Shown here: positions 7,499-13,193 of the stretch, one piece after another
Position numbering within the stretch: position 1 is the first letter of the stretch
Layout: the number at the start of each line of letters is the position of its first letter
NCBI GenBank assembly: GCA_964631745.1
Contig: CAZVWV010000114.1
Location: 1-13,280, forward strand
Reading direction: 5' to 3'
Origin: CAZVWV01 sp964631745
GTDB lineage: Bacteria > Bdellovibrionota_C > UBA2361 > JBGSMV01
Length of the DNA: 13,280 bases
Program-made: the position numbers and the translations under genes
The notes under the pieces: generated by a model
What the model was told of the DNA's origin: nothing
The model's database searches: none
What the model saw: the letters and a program-made list of their open reading frames with translations, nothing else

Positions 7499-8219
7499 TT
7501 GGACCTCCTAGAATCTGGTTGGGGATTTGATTGGCCATCTGTAAAAAATACTGATAGCTCGTAAGAAGATTCTCCATCTCGAATTCTTCTCGATTGGCGC
7601 AGCTTCCGTCACCACGGTCGCTCTCGAACCTTAAGGGGATATTGCGGGAAGCTTCAGGACTTAAGCTGATTTGCGAAAACAGTTTGGTGATTTGCAATTT
7701 GGGGTAGCTTATGAAATAGCTCTTTGCGAAAACAGAGTCGGGCACAATTTGAATCGGACCCGGGAGACTAAAGTGTTTCGAAGTGGCGGAATCCGGAAGA
7801 GTTGAATCTACTTTAATGTTGATAGGGTTGGCTCCGCGCCCAATTAGATTCATGCTGATCTCGTTGGCATTAAGCGAGATATCAAATGCGGTTAACTGGC
7901 CGAGTGCATTAAAATTGGAGGAAGCCTTAACTGTGGCCAGCACAGGCACGGTCTGATATCTAGCGTTGAAATTTCCTTCCAGGGTGAGCGCATAGCCTTT
8001 TTGCTTTTCAAGTTTAGCGGAAAATTCCCCCACACATCTTGATTGATTTCTTATGAAATAATGAGAAGTTCCGACCTTGATAGATCGGGCGATGGCGGCA
8101 TCGGAAGCTTCCTGATTGATGATCTTCGACAGGCTAAAGGCTGTGAGCAACATCCCAATCAGCAGGAGTGCCACGGCGATTAATATGTCCCGATTATTCT
8201 TATTAAAAATGTCCTGCAT
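7485..8219 (-). CDS. Membrane-anchored protein of unknown function in ABC operon
   Basis: I do not recognise this 244-residue protein. Residues about 13-31 (LIAVALLLIGMLLTAFSLS) form one membrane anchor preceded by a short charged N-terminus, so the rest should lie in the periplasm. That part has alternating polar and hydrophobic stretches with many Asn, Ser and Thr, suggesting beta structure, and two cysteines (around Cys62 and Cys212). It overlaps the ATPase start by 14 nt and carries that gene's ribosome site, so it is probably the third component of the transporter, such as an accessory or substrate-binding partner. No clear Shine-Dalgarno precedes its ATG, which sits inside a palindrome; the transcript might be leaderless. 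Confidence 0.75.
   Translation of the reverse strand: MQDIFNKNNRDILIAVALLLIGMLLTAFSLSKIINQEASDAAIARSIKVGTSHYFIRNQSRCVGEFSAKLEKQKGYALTLEGNFNARYQTVPVLATVKASSNFNALGQLTAFDISLNANEISMNLIGRGANPINIKVDSTLPDSATSKHFSLPGPIQIVPDSVFAKSYFISYPKLQITKLFSQISLSPEASRNIPLRFESDRGDGSCANREEFEMENLLTSYQYFLQMANQIPNQILGGPIDQH
7504..7509 (-). promoter_or_regulatory. Perfect Shine-Dalgarno fixing a TTG start
   Basis: Minus-strand AGGAGG followed by TCCAA and then TTG. The site lies inside the last codons (Leu-Gly-Gly) of the upstream gene and is the main evidence that the ATPase begins at TTG. Confidence 0.85.
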
Positions 8220-8234
8220 CTAATATGTTAGATG
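8217..8234. promoter_or_regulatory. Palindrome covering the start codon
   Basis: CATCTAA-TATG-TTAGATG is a perfect 7-bp dyad with a 4-nt centre. Its left end is the ATG (on the minus strand) of the unknown membrane-anchored protein gene. This position suits a repressor operator or an RNA hairpin hiding the start codon of the ABC operon's first gene. Confidence 0.45.
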
Positions 8235-8291
8235 TGGTTTTCGGGCATATTTGTGCAAGATTCAGGACCCCCCAAAAATCTTGCCCCCTGG

Positions 8292-8319
8292 ATATCAGAC
8301 CAACAATATCAGACTAACA
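8292..8319. repeat. 14-bp tandem duplication at a gene end
   Basis: ATATCAGACCAACA (8292-8305) is followed directly by ATATCAGACTAACA (8306-8319), 13 of 14 identical. The second copy contains the last codons and TGA stop of the 62-aa gene on the minus strand; the first lies just beyond it. It looks like a recent slippage duplication. Confidence 0.85.
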
Positions 8320-8497
8320 GCGCCTGGATTTTTTGTGGAATCGGGTGGCTGTTACGTTTAAGAATATTCTGAAGCGCCAATGAGGCGAGCTTATAGCCTT
8401 CCTCTTCGGTTTTGCCTGCGGTGAGGGATACTTGGGCTACGGCCTCGATTAGTTCGCCCAATGTTGTTTGAATAACCTCTGTTGATGTACTAGACAT
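8309..8497 (-). CDS. Small protein, 62 aa, unknown function
   Basis: Not recognised. The product is soluble, without signal or membrane segment, and is largely predicted helical (TTLGELIEAVAQVSLTA, EEEGYKLASLALQNILKR), with a short Pro-containing tail ending QALLV. It is believable as a gene because GAGGTG lies 5 nt before the ATG, a near-perfect -10 box and structured leader precede it, and it sits between genes of the same orientation. It could be a small DNA- or protein-binding regulator of the ABC operon downstream, but no helix-turn-helix can be claimed. Confidence 0.7.
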   Translation of the reverse strand: MSSTSTEVIQTTLGELIEAVAQVSLTAGKTEEEGYKLASLALQNILKRNSHPIPQKIQALLV

Positions 8498-8600
8498 TTT
8501 GCACCTCTAAATTAACCTAACGCTTTAACAGCTGCCTTCGGCAACACTCCATCTTTCGATGGGATGACCCTGAATTGGTAACAGCCTAAAACGACGTTCG
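8498..8600 (-). ncRNA. Structured 5' leader of the 62-aa gene
   Basis: If transcription starts near 8600, the roughly 100-nt leader folds into at least two local hairpins on the minus strand. One is CCATC-GAAA-GATGG (8562-8549) with a GNRA tetraloop; the other is GTTGCC-GAA-GGCAGC (8545-8531) with a 3-nt loop. They are separated by 3 nt and followed by the Shine-Dalgarno. The GNRA loop is seen only in the minus-strand RNA, which supports that orientation. I could not match it to a known riboswitch; it differs from the GEMM core. Confidence 0.4.
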
Positions 8601-8606
8601 GTAAAG

Positions 8607-8612
8607 ATTATA
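8607..8612 (-). promoter_or_regulatory. Consensus -10 box upstream of the 62-aa gene
   Basis: Minus-strand TATAAT, preceded directly by TTG, lies just beyond the trmB stop codon. The -35 region is weak (TCCTTA at 17 nt). It implies that the small gene and possibly the ABC operon have their own transcription start near 8600. Confidence 0.5.
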
Positions 8613-8628
8613 CAACTTTGGTGCAGTG

Positions 8629-9342
8629 TTAAGGAATCTTCTTTACAAGCAACTCATGAAAAAGCATGTTTTTGCTCTCAAAGAGCTGGCCAAATTCAGT
8701 GCTCGGGCAAGCTAAGTCTCTGGTTTTAAAGGGCTGATCGCGCTTTATGTGTTCGATGCGAAATGCGGATACCTGAGGGATAATTTCGCAAATCTGGTCG
8801 AAGTAGCCCCGATGATCCGTTACGTAACGGAAGAAACCGTCAGTTTTAAGAACTCTGGCGATCTCTTTCAAAAAATCCAGTTTAAGTAATTTATGTTTTT
8901 CCCACTTTTTCTTCGACCAAGGGTCGGGGAAATTTACGTAAACTCCGGATAGACTCTGATCGCCTAAAGCTGCAATCAAGTCTTGGGCCTTTGCTCTGAA
9001 GAAGAAAACGTTCAGTAGACCGGCCTGTTGGGCTTTCTCGGCTGCACGAAATGCGCGTTTGAAACGCAGCTCAACTCCGAGATAAAAACCTTTCGGATCT
9101 TGCTTGCTTGAGTCCAGCACGAAATTGCCGGAACCTGTGCCGATATCTAAATATACCTCGGAATGGTGCGCAGTTTTTTGCAGGACTGTCGCGAGTGCCT
9201 CTTTGGGGGGGGCGGCTTCATAACTTAAGAGATACTCTGGTAGTGAGCGCGCAAGTTCAATATATTGATTCTGCCAGCGGCGCGTTGGGGGTGATTCTTG
9301 CTTCAAGGGCGGGAGCTTCTTATCGTCTGCGATGTTGGACAT
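8629..9342 (-). CDS. trmB: tRNA (guanine-N7)-methyltransferase
   Basis: A 237-residue Rossmann-fold SAM methyltransferase that makes m7G46 in the variable loop of tRNAs. The SAM-binding motif LDIGTGSGNF is at 65-74, with the following acidic strand end in YLGVEL (E91). The family hallmark VNFPDPWSKKKW is at 136-147, including the catalytic Asp140. Further on are FFRYVTDH (170-177) and the C-terminal STEFGQLFE, which corresponds to the TxYE substrate region of the family. The N-terminal 25 residues are a basic, proline-containing extension. Length is standard. The gene diverges from anmK across 61 nt. No good Shine-Dalgarno precedes the ATG. Confidence 0.95.
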   Translation of the reverse strand: MSNIADDKKLPPLKQESPPTRRWQNQYIELARSLPEYLLSYEAAPPKEALATVLQKTAHHSEVYLDIGTGSGNFVLDSSKQDPKGFYLGVELRFKRAFRAAEKAQQAGLLNVFFFRAKAQDLIAALGDQSLSGVYVNFPDPWSKKKWEKHKLLKLDFLKEIARVLKTDGFFRYVTDHRGYFDQICEIIPQVSAFRIEHIKRDQPFKTRDLACPSTEFGQLFESKNMLFHELLVKKIP

Positions 9343-9403
9343 GTGGGCTTTATAGGTCTAGATCCGAGAACAAAATTATCGTCAAAGTAATAGAGTTAAA
9401 GCA

Positions 9404-10549
9404 ATGTGGTTAGATAGACTTAGAAAAATTACCAAATCCAAAGCGCAGATTATAGCTGGAATCATGTCAGGTACAAGTGCGGATGCTATCGATGTGGCCA
9501 TCTGCGAGTTCCTGCGCAGCAGTAATAAACCGCGGCTTGTGAGTTTTTATTCGAGGCCCATGCCAAAGCTGTTAAAGGGCGTCATCCGCAAGGGGGAGCG
9601 GTTAGTTGCTAGCGAAGTTGCCGAGCTGAATTTCTTGCTAGGCCACGAGTTTTTTGAGGCACTGAAGAGTGCTCTAACGAAAGCGCGCCTGGCCATGAAC
9701 GCCATCGATTTAATCGGCAGCCATGGCCAGACGATTTATCATCATAGCGGAAAGAGCGGCTTGATGAGCACACTTCAAGTCGCAGATGGCGATATCATAG
9801 CCACGCGTTCGGGCGTTCCGGTCTTCTCTGATTTTCGCATGAAGGATATCTCACTGGGAGGGGAGGGGGCGCCGCTTACTCCTTATGTCGATGCTGTAAT
9901 GTTTGGCGCAAGCAAGATAAGGGCCGTGTTGAATCTGGGGGGCATTGCGAACCTAACTCTGATTCAGGCGCGGAGCGCGCATACGCTAGGATTTGATGTC
10001 GGACCGGCCAATGCTCCGTTAGATAGGCTTGTAAGAATAATTACAAACGGGCGTGAGTCGTTTGATAGAAACGGAAAACGCGCCAGTAGTGGAAAGGTGA
10101 ATATTGCGCTGCTCAAAAGCGAATTGGCAAAGGATTTGTTTCTAAGAAGAAAGCCCCCAAAGAGCGCGGGAGTTGAGTTGTACGGAGATGATTTCGTAGA
10201 AAAGCTTATTCAGTCTCACGGCAGGGCCGATAACGATCTGCTGGCGACGGTAGTCGAGATGATCGCAACCTCGATTGGCCGGGCCTTTAACACCTGGGCC
10301 AAGGCGCCGGAGCTTGTGATCGCCGGCGGTGGAGCAAAAAATTTATTTCTTGTGAAGCGTATCACGGAATTGGTGAATCCCGCCAACGTGCTGCTTTCTG
10401 ACCGTCTGGGCGTTCCATCAGAGGCTCGCGAGTCGATGGCTTTTGCCGTGTTGGCGCGTGAAGCGCTTTTTGGAGTTAAGGCAGGTTGTCATATGGCCAC
10501 CGGCGCGAGTCGGGAGAGTATCCTGGGTAAACTCTCTCTGCCGGATTGA
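9404..10549 (+). CDS. anmK: Anhydro-N-acetylmuramic acid kinase
   Basis: A 381-residue sugar kinase of the ASKHA fold. AnmK uses ATP and water to open 1,6-anhydroMurNAc released during peptidoglycan turnover and makes MurNAc-6-phosphate in the cytoplasm. Visible motifs: MSGTSADAIDVA (21-32), the N-terminal phosphate-binding loop; GSHGQT (105-110); GGEGAPLTPYVDA (from 152); LNLGGIANLT; GFDVGPAN with the probable catalytic Asp198; AGGGAKN (307-313), the second nucleotide-binding loop; and ESMAFAVLA near the end. About 15 extra residues precede the conserved start, so a later start cannot be excluded, but no better ribosome site is seen. It stands alone, divergent from trmB; no murQ neighbour is in the window. 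Confidence 0.95.
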   Translation: MWLDRLRKITKSKAQIIAGIMSGTSADAIDVAICEFLRSSNKPRLVSFYSRPMPKLLKGVIRKGERLVASEVAELNFLLGHEFFEALKSALTKARLAMNAIDLIGSHGQTIYHHSGKSGLMSTLQVADGDIIATRSGVPVFSDFRMKDISLGGEGAPLTPYVDAVMFGASKIRAVLNLGGIANLTLIQARSAHTLGFDVGPANAPLDRLVRIITNGRESFDRNGKRASSGKVNIALLKSELAKDLFLRRKPPKSAGVELYGDDFVEKLIQSHGRADNDLLATVVEMIATSIGRAFNTWAKAPELVIAGGGAKNLFLVKRITELVNPANVLLSDRLGVPSEARESMAFAVLAREALFGVKAGCHMATGASRESILGKLSLPD

Positions 10550-10621
10550 CTTGTCGGATTGATTTTGCCCTACCGCACCATCGTAAGATAACCCAGCATA
10601 ACCCCTAGGAGAGGCGCAGAC

Positions 10622-10647
10622 TGTAAGGCTGAGTTGTAAGGCTGAAT
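10622..10647. repeat. 13-bp tandem repeat upstream of a lipoprotein gene
   Basis: TGTAAGGCTGAGT (10622-10634) is followed directly by TGTAAGGCTGAAT (10635-10647), 12 of 13 identical, and then a decayed third start (TGCAAGCTG). It lies in the leader region of the glycine-zipper lipoprotein gene. Function is unknown. Confidence 0.8.
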
Positions 10648-10679
10648 TGCAAGCTGGGGCCGTGTCTCATGGAGTTAAT

Positions 10680-11102
10680 ATGCCGAAACAAATACTGATT
10701 TTGACGATATTCCTAGTTGGTTGCTCAAACGCGCCCTATCCCGATATGACCGATACCTTAGTGGGCGGCGTAAGCGGAGCGGCGATCGGCGCCGGCACCG
10801 GGGCGTTGATAGGAAATGTAATCTCCAACGGAAATGTCGCCAAGAGCGCTTTAGTCGGCGGAGCAATCGGCGTAGCTGCAGGGGCCACAATTGGCGCATT
10901 GTATCAATCAGCCAAGGACCAAGGCACGGTCATGATCAATAACTCCCAGATTCGATCTAACGATCGCGCCATTAAGAGCGGCTATCAGGAGATTCAAGAA
11001 ACCCGCCAAGAATTACTGAGCGACGTATCCGGCATGGACGTCTCGCCCAGTTCGGGCGAGTACAGATACACCGGCCAGAAGTTAGGCGGCTATAATCGGT
11101 AA
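10680..11102 (+). CDS. Glycine-zipper outer-membrane lipoprotein
   Basis: The ATG at 10680 is preferred over an upstream in-frame TTG because GGAG (10671-10674) lies 5 nt before it and the signal peptide then begins properly. The product is 140 residues: MPKQ, a hydrophobic stretch, and lipobox LVGC (Cys15), so it is a lipoprotein. Residues 29-45 and 60-72 are glycine-zipper segments (GGVSGAAIGAGTGALIG and GGAIGVAAGATIG) like those of the 17-kDa-antigen/SlyB-type proteins, which form a hairpin of two helices in the outer membrane. The C-terminal third is polar, with a likely helix (AIKSGYQEIQETRQELL) and a Tyr/Gly-rich tail. Single-gene unit; exact role in the envelope is unknown. Confidence 0.88.
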   Translation: MPKQILILTIFLVGCSNAPYPDMTDTLVGGVSGAAIGAGTGALIGNVISNGNVAKSALVGGAIGVAAGATIGALYQSAKDQGTVMINNSQIRSNDRAIKSGYQEIQETRQELLSDVSGMDVSPSSGEYRYTGQKLGGYNR

Positions 11103-11146
11103 GGGCTAGTTCCAAGGAGGAAGGGAGGCTTAAGGAGAGTCCCGGG

Positions 11147-11170
11147 GAGAGTCTCAGAGACATTTCTTAG
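11147..11170. repeat. 24-bp repeat, copy 1 (palindromic core)
   Basis: GAGAGTCTCAGAGACATTTC followed by TTAG matches copy 2 at 13170-13193 at 22 of 24 positions in the same orientation. The core GTCTC-A-GAGAC is a dyad, and CCGGGG lies just upstream of both copies. It sits 44 nt after the lipoprotein stop. Confidence 0.75.
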
Positions 11171-11236
11171 TTGAGCAAAGACCAAACCTCAGCGAGCAAC
11201 TTAGTTAATAATATCAAGTGGACAGGCTCTTTGACG

Positions 11237-11486
11237 GTAATTGCTCATAAACCCCGGGCGAAGCAGGGATATTAAGTAGCGCCGACGACTCGTCGGCCGG
11301 TGGTTATAGTGGCATTATCGTTTAGGGCGTAGCCACCACCTGCTCGCACCGGCTGTGCTGCCTATCGGCCTAAGAATTTGTGCCGCTACGTGGCACCGGC
11401 CGACGAATCGTCCGAATCGTCGGCGCTCCATAATATCCCTACTCTGCGCCGTGTTTGTAATTTACCCGGGGTTTTTGAGCAGCTAC
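11237..11486. mobile_element. MITE-like element, 250 bp, 8-bp target duplication
   Basis: The 22-bp ends (11237-11258, GTAATTGCTCATAAACCC... and, read in reverse, 11486-11465, GTAGCTGCTCAAAAACCC...) match at 19 positions. Perfect 8-bp direct repeats CTTTGACG flank it at 11229-11236 and 11487-11494; a ninth base, G, also matches. Inside, a second dyad pairs 11262-11302 with 11394-11443 (shared CACCGGCCGACGA and TCGGCGC..AATATCCCT blocks), leaving a centre of about 90 bp that itself contains small hairpins. The right arm differs by a tandem copy of CGAATCGTC (11404-11421). No protein is encoded, so transposase must come from elsewhere; an IS66-like source is inferred from the GTA ends and 8-bp duplication. 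It fills most of the gene-free stretch 11103-11520. Confidence 0.9.
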
Positions 11487-11488
11487 CT

Positions 11489-11516
11489 TTGACGGCAGCT
11501 CAAATACGGCTATTCT
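11489..11516 (+). promoter_or_regulatory. Promoter of the acetyltransferase gene
   Basis: TTGACG (11489-11494), a 16-nt spacer and TATTCT (11511-11516). The -35 box lies within the right-hand target duplication of the MITE. A start near 11523 gives a leader of about 70 nt to the ATG at 11596 and argues against the earlier in-frame ATG at 11521. Confidence 0.5.
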
Positions 11517-11595
11517 TCATATGTTATTATCGAGGCCGAGCAAACCGGGTCTAGGATACCTTTCTAAGGGAGAAAGAATTAAGGGGATTCTATGT

Positions 11596-12072
11596 ATGGT
11601 AACCAAGATTGAAATTCGTAGGGCCACGGCCGATGACCTCAATAGCGTTACGTTGCTAAATCAGAAGCTTTTCCAGTTTGACGCCAAATTTCACCAAACT
11701 CTAGACCATGGCTTCCCCTTATCCGCAGTTGGCCAGCAATATTTCCTCTCTCGTGTATCTGGTCATTCTGGGGTGGGATTTATTGCAGAAATAAACGGTA
11801 TAATTGTTGGATATTTAGTAGGGGCGATATTAGAAGCGCCTGCATACCGCTCGTTCAAAAAGTTAGGCGAACTGGAAAACATGTTCGTTGAAGTTGAAGC
11901 GCGTGGCAAGGGGGTAGGACGTCAACTGGTATCAAAGTTTTTTGATTGGTGCAAGCAGGAGGGGGTCTCGAATATTCGGGTAGTCGCTACAGCGCAAAAT
12001 GAAACTGCCTTGGAATTTTATCGGCGACTTGGTTTTGCCGACTCTACCGTTACACTTGAGCACAAGTTTTAG
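11596..12072 (+). CDS. GNAT family N-acetyltransferase
   Basis: A 158-residue cytoplasmic GNAT enzyme that transfers an acetyl group from acetyl-CoA to an amine. It opens with the usual IEIRRATADDL strand-helix. The acetyl-CoA pyrophosphate loop R-G-K-G-V-G is at 103-108, after strand ENMFVEVEA, and motif B NETALEFYRRLGF follows near 136-148. The ATG at 11596 is chosen because AAGGGG lies 9 nt upstream and homology-like sequence begins here; the frame is open back to an ATG at 11521, but those 25 residues look non-coding. The substrate cannot be inferred. It is the first gene after the MITE, in an accessory-looking stretch. Confidence 0.9.
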   Translation: MVTKIEIRRATADDLNSVTLLNQKLFQFDAKFHQTLDHGFPLSAVGQQYFLSRVSGHSGVGFIAEINGIIVGYLVGAILEAPAYRSFKKLGELENMFVEVEARGKGVGRQLVSKFFDWCKQEGVSNIRVVATAQNETALEFYRRLGFADSTVTLEHKF

Positions 12073-12092
12073 TAACGTGTTAGAGAGGAGCG

Positions 12093-12191
12093 ATGGCTCG
12101 CATTAGAAAGCGCAAGCTTTGGAAGACGGTCCCTGGCTTTCGGGATTTAAAATTTTTCTTTCTGAGAGTACGGCCCCAATATGTTAATTAA
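12093..12191 (+). CDS. Possible 32-aa basic leader peptide
   Basis: An ATG at 12093 directly after GAGAGGAG opens a 32-codon frame that ends in TAA overlapping the first 11 nt of the HAD gene. The product begins MARIRKRKLWKTVPGF and is strongly basic with an aromatic/hydrophobic middle (FFFL). The overlap would allow translational coupling to the HAD gene, which lacks its own strong ribosome site. The hairpin AAAGC-GCAA-GCTTT (12107-12120) lies within it. The spacing from AGGAG (2 nt) is short, so this is only a candidate. Confidence 0.3.
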   Translation: MARIRKRKLWKTVPGFRDLKFFFLRVRPQYVN

Positions 12192-12801
12192 TATAGATTA
12201 TGACGGTGTAGTAGTTGATTCGCTCGGTCGTTTGGTTCGCCTTGCCTGCATTGCCCATGACCAATTAGGCCTTGGTCGCCCAGCTACCGAAGCAGATTTT
12301 CAGACTCTAGAGACCCTTAGCTTCCCTCATCTTGCCCGAAAGCTTGAGGTCCCCGCCGATGACGTTGAGCGCTTTGCTGATAAAATGTTTGCGTTGCAAG
12401 CTGAGGACCATACACTTCCGCCGGTCTTTGGTGAGATGCCGGGTATTTTAAAACGGCTGAGCAATGCCCATCGGCTTGTGGTTGTTACCTCGAGTCTATC
12501 GCAGGAAGTTGAAGCTGTGCTTAAGTTGCATAGCTTCGATGATAGCATATCTCTAATACTCGATGGCCAAGATCGCCGCCCAAAGTCAGCCAAGATTAAA
12601 TTAGCGATGGAGCGTTTCGGATTTGCATCTCGGGAAACCTACATGATCGGTGATGCCCGCAGTGATGTTCGAGAAGGAAAACTTGCCGGTGTGAAAACTG
12701 TAGCCGTCACGTGGGGGTTCCATAAACGTGATTTTCTCGGCTTAGAGCGCCCGGATTTTCTTGTAGATTCACCTGGGGAGCTTGCGAGCCTGTTCGCTTA
12801 A
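12181..12801 (+). CDS. HAD-superfamily hydrolase, phosphoglycolate-phosphatase-like
   Basis: A 206-residue phosphatase-type HAD protein. Motif I is INIDYDGVVVDS with nucleophile Asp6 and acid/base Asp8; motif II is VVVTSS (Thr103); the conserved Lys is K135 or K138 in RRPKSAKIK; motif IV is MIGDARSD with Asp158 and Asp162, followed by the typical AGVKTVAVTWGF. The insert between motifs I and II (about 20-95) is a helical C1 cap, as in Gph/PGMB-like enzymes. Complete at both ends. Substrate unknown; a small phosphorylated metabolite is likely. It lies 108 nt after the acetyltransferase and 53 nt before a truncated kinase, all in one orientation. Confidence 0.9.
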   Translation: MLINIDYDGVVVDSLGRLVRLACIAHDQLGLGRPATEADFQTLETLSFPHLARKLEVPADDVERFADKMFALQAEDHTLPPVFGEMPGILKRLSNAHRLVVVTSSLSQEVEAVLKLHSFDDSISLILDGQDRRPKSAKIKLAMERFGFASRETYMIGDARSDVREGKLAGVKTVAVTWGFHKRDFLGLERPDFLVDSPGELASLFA

Positions 12802-12854
12802 AGTAAGAATCTTTTTTGAGCATGTTAAGCTTTTATTATAAGGCCACGTAGTTA

Positions 12855-13169
12855 GTGCAAGACGATATTAATACAGTGCTCCGATCCGAGATAAATAGAT
12901 TGCTTAGGAGCTCTGGCCCTCACGCTATCGGCGTGTGTGGCCTGGGCGGAAGCGGGAAAACTAGCGCTGCGCGTCATGCAGCATTTGAGTTCCCCGAATC
13001 AGTTTTGGTTTTTGAAACAGATTGGTACTGTGCTCAGACGAGTGCCTTTCGTAGAGAGCAAGTTTTAACGGCGCTTGATTCTGGTGATGAAGCCGCTTTG
13101 AGACGATGGGCTGATCCAACATCATGGTATGACTGGGAGCGCATGCCGGGGCAGCCCCGATCTCTCTGA
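12855..13169 (+). pseudogene. Truncated uridine-kinase-like P-loop kinase
   Basis: The GTG start (no good ribosome site) opens a frame of 104 residues. A short helical N-terminus is followed by IGVCGLGGSGKTS with Walker A at 29-36, then the strand end FETDWY (53-58) where uridine-kinase relatives have a D-D-F-Y type segment, and DPTSWYDWERM (87-97), which matches the P-x-x-Y-D-W-E-R stretch of that family. The family normally runs to about 200 residues; here the frame stops soon after (PGQPRSL), exactly where the hairpin and second 24-bp repeat copy begin. The base- or product-binding half is therefore missing and the protein is probably inactive. It could instead be a deliberate short protein, which I consider unlikely. 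Confidence 0.7.
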
Positions 13170-13193
13170 GAGAATCTCAGAGACTTTTCTTAG
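13147..13193. repeat. 24-bp repeat, copy 2, in two hairpins
   Basis: CGGGGC-A-GCCCCG (13147-13159) is followed by TCTCTGAGA-GAA-TCTCAGAGA (13163-13183) and then CTTTTCTTAG. The last 24 nt (13170-13193) match copy 1 at 11147-11170. The second hairpin plus T-rich tail could act as an intrinsic terminator on the plus strand. It begins within the last codons of the truncated kinase. The remaining 87 bases of the window show nothing recognisable. Confidence 0.65.

Noticed and set aside
8255..8290. G-quadruplex or terminator from the G-runs between the 62-aa and 244-aa genes
   Set aside because: Only two long G-runs exist and no stem followed by a T-run is seen on the minus strand.
8498..8600. GEMM (cyclic di-GMP) riboswitch in the leader of the 62-aa gene
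   Set aside because: A GAAA-capped stem is present, but the linking conserved sequence of the GEMM core and its tetraloop receptor arm are not found.
10647..10679. Upstream TTG start for the glycine-zipper lipoprotein
   Set aside because: It would put 11 residues before the signal peptide and begins in a tandem repeat; the ATG at 10680 has GGAG at the right distance.
11521..11595. Earlier ATG start at 11521 for the acetyltransferase
   Set aside because: It would place the start codon right at the -10 region, lacks a ribosome site, and the extra 25 residues do not resemble a GNAT N-terminus.
11103..13193. Integron-type gene cassettes (three unrelated genes in one direction with short gaps)
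   Set aside because: I looked for attC-like ends (GTTRRRY ... RYYYAAC) in the gaps 12073-12180 and 12802-12854 and found no convincing pair; no integrase is present.
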